Assembly: GCA_003153215.1 (NCBI GenBank)
Contig: PLXL01000024.1
Span: 1,857 to 12,450 of the forward strand
Direction of reading: 5' to 3'
Origin: Candidatus Dormiibacterota bacterium
Lineage (GTDB): Bacteria; Chloroflexota; Dormibacteria; Aeolococcales; Aeolococcaceae
Length of the DNA: 10,594 nucleotides
Positions 7,408-10,594 of the stretch are shown one piece after another. The first letter of the stretch is position 1; each line of letters begins with the position of its first letter. The translations under genes and the position numbers were made by a program. The notes below the pieces were generated by a model. The model did no database searches, was not told the DNA's origin, and saw only the letters and a list, made by a program, of their open reading frames with translations.

Positions 7408-8532
7408 TCATCCCGGCTCCGGATCGGCCGCCAGGTGGGGAGCTGCGGGCAGCTCGACGATGAATGTCGCCCCCCGCCGCGGCTCCGAGACGACGCGGAT
7501 CGACCCGCCGTGCGCCTCGACGACGTGACGGGCGATGGCCAGCCCGAGACCCGACCCCTCCCCGTCTCGCTGACGAGAGCTGTCAGCCTTCCAGAAGCGC
7601 TCGAAGATGCGGGGAAGGTCCTCCGGACGGATGCCGATCCCCGTGTCGCGCACCACCAGCTCCACCCGGCTCTGTTCGAGGAGGGGACGGGCGCTGACCG
7701 TGATCCGGCCCTCCGGCGGGGTGAACTTGATCGCGTTGTGAACCAGGTTGCGCAACACCTGGCCGAGACGTCGGGAGTCACCGAGGAGCGGGGGGGTGGC
7801 GGGATCCACGTCGACGCTCACCTCGATCAGGCGCTCCTCGGCGAGCGGCAGCAGCCGATCGACGGTGCGGATCAGGTCGACCACCGGGACCGGCTCCATC
7901 TTCATGGTCTGCCGCCCCGACTCGATGGTGCTCAGCTCGAGCAGCTCCTCGACCATCTGCGCCATGTGCCCGACCTCCAGCGCTATTCGATGAACGAACC
8001 CGGCGGCGACCTCCGGCTCGTCGAGGGCCCCTTTCTGAAGGGTCTCGACGAGCAACCGGATGGCCGTGATCGGGGTGCGCAACTCGTGAGAGACGTTGGT
8101 GACGAAGTCACGTCGCACCCGTTCCAGCCGGCGCAGCCGGGTCTCGTCGCGCACCAGAACGATCACGGCGATCGCCTGGTTCTGGACCGGGAAGGCACGG
8201 ACCACGATCACCTCACGGGCGCTCGCGATCTCGCGCTCCACGGCAGCTTCGGCATCCAGGCACGCGGTGATCACGCGCAGCAGCCGGAAGTCCGCGCCCA
8301 GCTCTGCGAGCGTGTGCCCCTCGCCCTCGCCGGAGAGATCGAGCAGACGGCAGGCCTCCTGGGTTGCCAGCAGTATCCGGCCGGCCTGGTCCACGGCGAT
8401 CAGTCCGTGGCCGCCCTCCAGCTGATCTCCGACCGACTTCAGGAGGCTGAGCGTGTGGTTTGCCGACGGAGATGAGGTGGAACGCTTCATCGGTGTCAGC
8501 CCAGCGCGTGAACGGTCGCGGTCGGTGGCCAC
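7408..8532 (-). CDS. phoR: Phosphate-sensing histidine kinase PhoR, apparently soluble
   Basis: This is a sensor kinase predicted to phosphorylate the divergently encoded response regulator PhoB. From the GTG at 8532 (374 residues) it shows a PAS-like domain at about 28-130 (GHGLIAVDQAGRILLATQEA); a HisKA dimerisation domain with the phospho-acceptor His in VSHELRTPITAIRLL at residue 149; and an HATPase_c domain with N box NLVHNAIKFTP (~262-272), G1 DTGIGI (~296), F box IFERFWKAD and G2 GSGLGLAIARH (~326). No membrane segment is visible, so it should be cytoplasmic, unlike E. coli PhoR. The start is uncertain. The frame extends to a GTG at 8583, but those codons have poor third-position bias. 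The GTG at 8532 has TAACAT 8 bp upstream, and an ATG at 8490 is a further option. The stop overlaps the longer pstB start. Confidence 0.9.
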   Translation of the reverse strand: MATDRDRSRAGLTPMKRSTSSPSANHTLSLLKSVGDQLEGGHGLIAVDQAGRILLATQEACRLLDLSGEGEGHTLAELGADFRLLRVITACLDAEAAVEREIASAREVIVVRAFPVQNQAIAVIVLVRDETRLRRLERVRRDFVTNVSHELRTPITAIRLLVETLQKGALDEPEVAAGFVHRIALEVGHMAQMVEELLELSTIESGRQTMKMEPVPVVDLIRTVDRLLPLAEERLIEVSVDVDPATPPLLGDSRRLGQVLRNLVHNAIKFTPPEGRITVSARPLLEQSRVELVVRDTGIGIRPEDLPRIFERFWKADSSRQRDGEGSGLGLAIARHVVEAHGGSIRVVSEPRRGATFIVELPAAPHLAADPEPG

Positions 8533-8540
8533 GTGATGCG

Positions 8541-8546
8541 ATGTTA
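8541..8546 (-). promoter_or_regulatory. Possible -10 element of phoR (TAACAT)
   Basis: Read on the minus strand, TAACAT lies 8 bases before the GTG at 8532, with no Shine-Dalgarno sequence between. This would give a leaderless or near-leaderless phoR transcript. No convincing -35 is seen. The nearest PHO-box-type repeats end about 49 bp upstream and are oriented toward phoB instead. Confidence 0.3.
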
Positions 8547-8594
8547 TCCATCTCCGGCATCGCCGGTGCCGCTCACATGACACCGCGACCGCGC

Positions 8595-8634
8595 GTTAGT
8601 GATCCGACAATCGCCGGTTAATCTTCCGATAATC
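8595..8634 (+). promoter_or_regulatory. PHO-box-like array 1 upstream of phoB (four 7-bp repeats, 11-bp period)
   Basis: On the plus strand four heptamers follow one another at an exact 11-bp period: GTTAGTG (8595-8601), GACAATC (8606-8612), GTTAATC (8617-8623) and GATAATC (8628-8634). Each pair is separated by 4 bp. This is the architecture of PhoB/PhoP operators, and two dimers could bind side by side. It lies between the divergent phoR and phoB and is oriented toward phoB, which suggests autoregulation. The repeat unit matches the CTTAACC unit upstream of pstB in 5 of 7 positions. The function is inferred. Confidence 0.65.
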
Positions 8635-8650
8635 TCTGGAGCCTCCAGAG
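8634..8650. repeat. Perfect 17-bp inverted repeat between the two PHO-box arrays
   Basis: CTCTGGAG and its exact reverse complement CTCCAGAG flank a single central C. The element starts on the last base of array 1 and ends 8 bp before array 2. As DNA it looks like a dyad operator for a dimeric regulator. As RNA it would be a 7-bp stem with a GCC loop, but no T-run follows. I do not recognise the cognate factor. Confidence 0.5.
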
Positions 8651-8657
8651 CCCCAGC

Positions 8658-8675
8658 GTTAATCTCCCGATAAGG
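8658..8675 (+). promoter_or_regulatory. PHO-box-like array 2 upstream of phoB (two repeats)
   Basis: GTTAATC (8658-8664), 4 bp, then GATAAGG (8669-8675) repeats the core of array 1. The 16 bp GTTAATCTCCCGATAA matches 8617-8632 with a single mismatch. The two copies start 41 bp apart, so this copy is not in the 11-bp phase of array 1 and would be a separate dimer site. It is oriented toward phoB. Confidence 0.55.
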
Positions 8676-8724
8676 TTGCGACGGGGTGCGTCCGCCCGCT
8701 CGACCCCGCGAATCCTCGCCGGGG

Positions 8725-8730
8725 CATAAT
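8725..8730 (+). promoter_or_regulatory. Possible -10 element of phoB (CATAAT)
   Basis: CATAAT matches the TATAAT consensus at 5 of 6 positions in very GC-rich surroundings. Initiation near 8737 would give a leader of about 60 nt that includes the phoB ribosome-binding site. No -35 is visible at 16-18 bp upstream. PHO-box array 2 ends about 50 bp upstream, farther than for classic PhoB activation. Tentative. Confidence 0.35.
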
Positions 8731-8785
8731 GATCGTCGCCGATGAGTCGCGCGATCGCTGTCACCTCGTCGTACCCGCCGGCCGC

Positions 8786-8789
8786 GGAG
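8786..8789 (+). promoter_or_regulatory. Ribosome-binding site of phoB (GGAG)
   Basis: GGAG lies 8 bases before the ATG at 8798. It selects this ATG over the in-frame ATG at 8729, whose extra 23 residues have no counterpart in receiver domains. Confidence 0.5.
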
Positions 8790-8797
8790 CCCGTCTG

Positions 8798-9514
8798 ATG
8801 AACGCGCCCGCCAAACACGTGCTCATCGTCGAGGATGAGGACTCGATCCGGCAGACGTTGCGCTACAACCTGAGCCAGGAAGGCTTCGTCATCAGCGAGG
8901 CGAGCACGGGGACCGAGGCGCTCTCGGCGGCGCGCCGGCAACGACCGGACCTCATCCTTCTCGATCTGATGCTTCCCGAGCTGTCGGGGCTCGAGGTCTG
9001 CCGGATCCTCCGCCAGGAGATGACGGTGCCCATCATCATGCTCACCGCCAAGGGCAGCGAGCTCGACAAGGTGGTGGGGCTGCATGTCGGCGCCGACGAC
9101 TACGTCACCAAGCCGTTCTCGCTCAACGAGCTGCTGGCTCGCGTGTCCGCCATGCTGCGGCGCGCGGAGATGACCGGCAAGGAGCGTGTCGACGCGCGCG
9201 AGATCGAGGAGCTGGACAACTTCCGGATCGACCGCGGCGCCCGCACCGTGCACGTCGACGGCGAGGAGCTCCACCTCGCGCCCAAGGAGTTCGACCTCCT
9301 CTCCCTGCTCCTCCTCAATTCTGGCAAGGTGCAGTCCCGCCAGGTCATCATCCAGCGGATCTGGGGCAGCAAGTTCTACGGCGACCACAAGACCGTGGAT
9401 GTCCACGTGCGCTGGCTGAGGGAGAAGTTCGAGCGCTTCGACCGGCTGCCCTTCCGCATCACCACCGTGTTCGGGGTCGGCTACCGGATCGACCGGCTGG
9501 ACCAGCCGGGCTGA
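8798..9514 (+). CDS. phoB: Phosphate-regulon response regulator PhoB (OmpR/PhoB family)
   Basis: This is a winged-helix transcription factor that in this context should be phosphorylated by PhoR and bind the PHO-box-like repeats. The 238-residue protein from the ATG at 8798 has a receiver domain at about 6-120, with acidic pocket E12/D13, phospho-acceptor D56 in LLDLMLPE, T83 in MLTAKG and K105 in VTKPF. A C-terminal trans_reg_C winged helix follows at about 150-235 (LAPKEFDLLSLLL, then KTVDVHVRWLREKFE and TVFGVGYRID). It is divergent from phoR across a 265-bp regulatory region, and a DNA glycosylase gene follows 30 bp downstream. The family is certain. PhoB rather than another OmpR-family regulator is inferred from the phoR-pst neighbourhood. 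Confidence 0.93.
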   Translation: MNAPAKHVLIVEDEDSIRQTLRYNLSQEGFVISEASTGTEALSAARRQRPDLILLDLMLPELSGLEVCRILRQEMTVPIIMLTAKGSELDKVVGLHVGADDYVTKPFSLNELLARVSAMLRRAEMTGKERVDAREIEELDNFRIDRGARTVHVDGEELHLAPKEFDLLSLLLLNSGKVQSRQVIIQRIWGSKFYGDHKTVDVHVRWLREKFERFDRLPFRITTVFGVGYRIDRLDQPG

Positions 9515-9531
9515 GCTCGCGCGCCCCGACC

Positions 9532-9537
9532 TACCAT
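9532..9537 (+). promoter_or_regulatory. Possible -10 element of the glycosylase gene (TACCAT)
   Basis: A TANNNT hexamer is followed by 7 bases and the ATG at 9545. It overlaps the ATG at 9536, so a transcript from this promoter could only use the second ATG. No Shine-Dalgarno sequence is present before either. This is weak on its own, and is listed because three other genes here show the same layout. Confidence 0.25.
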
Positions 9538-9544
9538 GGCGCCG

Positions 9545-10210
9545 ATGGGCTCCAGGGTCGCGGCCGCACCGGCGAATTCGCGGAACGCCAAGGCACTCCG
9601 GCGGGGATTCTTCGCCGGGCCCGCCGTCGAGGTGGCCACCGCCCTGGTCGGGTCGCGGCTGCTCTGCGACGCGGGCACTGCCCAGGAGGTCCGCGCCGTG
9701 GTGGTGGAGGTCGAGGCCTACCTGGGGGTGGAGGACCCGGCCTCCCACGCCCACCGGGGGCCGACGCCGCGGGCGGCCATCATGTTCGGCTCCCCCGGCC
9801 ACCTCTACGTCTACCTCTCCTATGGCATGCACTTCTGCGCCAACGTCGTCTGCGAGCCCGCGGGCATCGCCGGCGCCGTCCTGCTCCGCGCGGCCGCGGT
9901 CGAGGTGGGGGAGGAGGTGGTCCGCGCCAGGCGCGCCGGGGGAAGGCGGAGGCCGGCCTTCGCCAACCTCCTCACCGGCCCCGGCAACCTCGGCGCGGGC
10001 CTTGGCCTCACCCTGGCGGACAACGGCCTCGACCTCTGCGAGCCCGGCTCGCGCCTGCGCATCCTGGAGAGGGAGGCGGAGGTGCCGCTCGCCGTCGCCC
10101 CCCGGGTGGGGATCACCCGCGCCGCCGACCGGCCGCTCCGCTTTGCCTGGGCCGGCCACCCCGCGGTTTCCCGTCCCGCCCTCTCACAGCCATATTCCGT
10201 GGCGGGGTGA
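9545..10210 (+). CDS. mpg: DNA-3-methyladenine glycosylase, Mpg/AAG family
   Basis: The product is a monofunctional base-excision glycosylase that removes alkylated purines such as 3-methyladenine and also, in relatives, hypoxanthine. At about 221 residues it has the length of bacterial AAG-family enzymes. Family motifs numbered from 9545: VEVEAYLGVEDPASHAHRG at about 54-72, with the general-base Glu at E57 and the intercalating Tyr at Y59 (human AAG E125 and Y127); MFGSPGHLYVYLSYGMHFCANVV at about 80-102; LLTGPGNLGAGLGL near 142-155; and RVGITRAADRPLRF near 187-200. The TPRN commonly seen before MF reads TPRA. It lies 30 bp behind phoB (21 bp from the alternative ATG at 9536) and may be cotranscribed with it, but no functional link to phosphate is apparent. 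A strong terminator follows 70 bp downstream. Confidence 0.95.
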   Translation: MGSRVAAAPANSRNAKALRRGFFAGPAVEVATALVGSRLLCDAGTAQEVRAVVVEVEAYLGVEDPASHAHRGPTPRAAIMFGSPGHLYVYLSYGMHFCANVVCEPAGIAGAVLLRAAAVEVGEEVVRARRAGGRRRPAFANLLTGPGNLGAGLGLTLADNGLDLCEPGSRLRILEREAEVPLAVAPRVGITRAADRPLRFAWAGHPAVSRPALSQPYSVAG

Positions 10211-10280
10211 GCCGAGCGCGGCGTGGCGGCGACGGCGAGGGGCGGTGAATCACACCCGGCACTCTCGCACGCAAAAAGAA

Positions 10281-10301
10281 GGGGCCGGCGGTGCCGGCCC
10301 C
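10281..10301. terminator. Bidirectional intrinsic terminator
   Basis: A perfect 9-bp GC stem (GGGGCCGGC, loop GGT, GCCGGCCCC) is flanked by GCAAAAAGAA on the left and TCAATTTTTATT on the right. On the plus strand it ends the phoB-mpg transcript. On the minus strand the stem is followed directly by TTCTTTTT, so it also ends any transcript entering from the right edge. It is the clearest intrinsic terminator in the window. Confidence 0.92.
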
Positions 10302-10510
10302 TCAATTTTTATTCGCCGATATTCGGCAGCCCGGCGGATAAGCCGGGCCTTGTGCGGCACCGTCCGGTGCCAGGTGACCTGCCCGGGGCGTCTCGCCTCG
10401 TCACCTGCTCTCCCGCGACGCTCTTGCAATCCAACTGCCTGCCGGACCACCCCAGGGCGGTCTCACGGCGGCGCACGCCGGGTGCGGTGGCGAGGGGCCC
10501 GCGCCGGGCC
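10302..10510 (-). other. Hairpin-rich intergenic region, possible structured RNA
   Basis: No convincing gene lies here. Exact inverted repeats follow closely (plus coordinates): 10315-10327 (5-bp stem, 3-nt loop); 10329-10348 (7-bp stem, 6-nt loop); 10356-10371 (6-bp stem, 4-nt loop); 10372-10406 (7-bp outer stem with an inner 4-bp hairpin at 10387-10397); 10472-10486 (5-bp stem); and 10496-10510 (6-bp stem). The first four abut with gaps of 1, 7 and 0 nt. A minus-strand transcript would run through all of them into the terminator at 10281-10301, so the strand is inferred. It could be a small RNA, a 3' UTR of a gene beyond the edge, or only GC-rich spacer DNA. I match it to no known RNA family. 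Confidence 0.4.
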
Positions 10511-10558
10511 TTACCTCTCGGCCCGAGTGTGCCTCAGGGTCTCGTAGACGCTACGCAT
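10511..10558 (-). CDS. Possible 15-codon small ORF or C-terminal end of a gene beyond the edge
   Basis: On the minus strand an ATG at 10558 opens a 15-residue frame (MRSVYETLRHTRAER) ending in TAA at 10511. GGAGG lies 10 bases upstream (10573-10569). Within the frame 13 of 15 third positions are G or C, while the 12 in-frame codons upstream are A/T-rich at third positions, which favours a start at this ATG. The frame has no stop before the window edge, so this could instead be the tail of a longer protein. It is followed directly by a GGCCCG/CGGGCC hairpin and the structured stretch. Not recognised, and low confidence. Confidence 0.2.
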   Translation of the reverse strand: MRSVYETLRHTRAER

Positions 10559-10594
10559 CGAAGCCCTACCTCCATATGGAACGTGACGGCTTCT

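Noticed and set aside
8604..8633. CCGACA plus GATAAT with 18-bp spacing, read as a sigma-70 promoter for phoB
   Set aside because: Both hexamers are parts of the 11-bp-phased repeats, which explain them better. The resulting leader would be about 160 nt, so I kept CATAAT at 8725 as the promoter candidate.
8618..10159. 513-codon minus-strand frame antisense to phoB and mpg
   Set aside because: It is a shadow of two well-identified genes. It runs through the phoB regulatory region and its translation shows no domain.
10329..10360. Resemblance of the minus strand (ACAAGGCCCGGCTTATC) to the 3' end of bacterial RNase P RNA (ACAGAACCCGGCTTATC)
   Set aside because: The invariant ACAGAA is broken, no AGATxAATG-type segment precedes it, and the upstream conserved RNase P core is absent within the available 250 bp. 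The match is probably due to the GCCCGGC hairpin stem.
10405..10460. Resemblance to SRP (4.5S) RNA: CTCTCCCGCGACGCTC on the plus strand and GGTCCGGCAGGCAG on the minus strand
   Set aside because: The two matches are on opposite strands. The GGAA tetraloop and AGCAG of the conserved SRP domain are not present, and the flanking helices do not form.

Overview
The window is about 10.6 kb of GC-rich bacterial chromosome, with strong G/C bias at third codon positions and dense coding. It has no transposase, integrase, tRNA/rRNA gene or CRISPR array. Gene content, a small lipoprotein-type PstS, frequent GTG starts and apparently leaderless promoters of the TANNNT type suggest a high-GC member of the Terrabacteria, such as Actinobacteriota, Chloroflexota or Dormibacterota. 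I cannot place it more precisely from sequence alone.

Layout. The left end carries the last codons of pheS and complete pheT (+), the two subunits of phenylalanyl-tRNA synthetase, joined by an ATGA overlap. Next comes phoU (+), which converges on the phosphate operon on the minus strand. Read in transcription order (right to left), that operon is phoR, pstB, pstS, pstC, pstA. phoB (+) is divergent from phoR, and a 3-methyladenine DNA glycosylase (Mpg family, +) lies close behind it. The right end holds a strong bidirectional terminator and about 290 bp of hairpin-rich DNA with no large gene. One possible 15-codon ORF lies there on the minus strand.

How it works together. PstS captures phosphate outside the membrane, PstC/PstA form the channel and PstB supplies ATP hydrolysis. 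In characterised systems PhoU relays the transporter's state to the kinase PhoR, which controls PhoB. All seven parts are here, but phoU is split off on the other strand and pstB has moved to the front of the transport genes.

Most notable is the regulatory DNA. Two places carry 7-bp direct repeats at an exact 11-bp period, the architecture of PHO boxes. One is the phoR-phoB divergent region (GTTAATC-like repeats). The other lies upstream of the likely true pstB start (CTTAACC-like repeats), where it overlaps the expected -35 position. This suggests PhoB autoregulation and a phosphate-responsive promoter for pstBSCA that separates them from phoR. Several genes without a Shine-Dalgarno sequence have a TANNNT hexamer 6-10 bp before the start codon, which points to leaderless transcripts.
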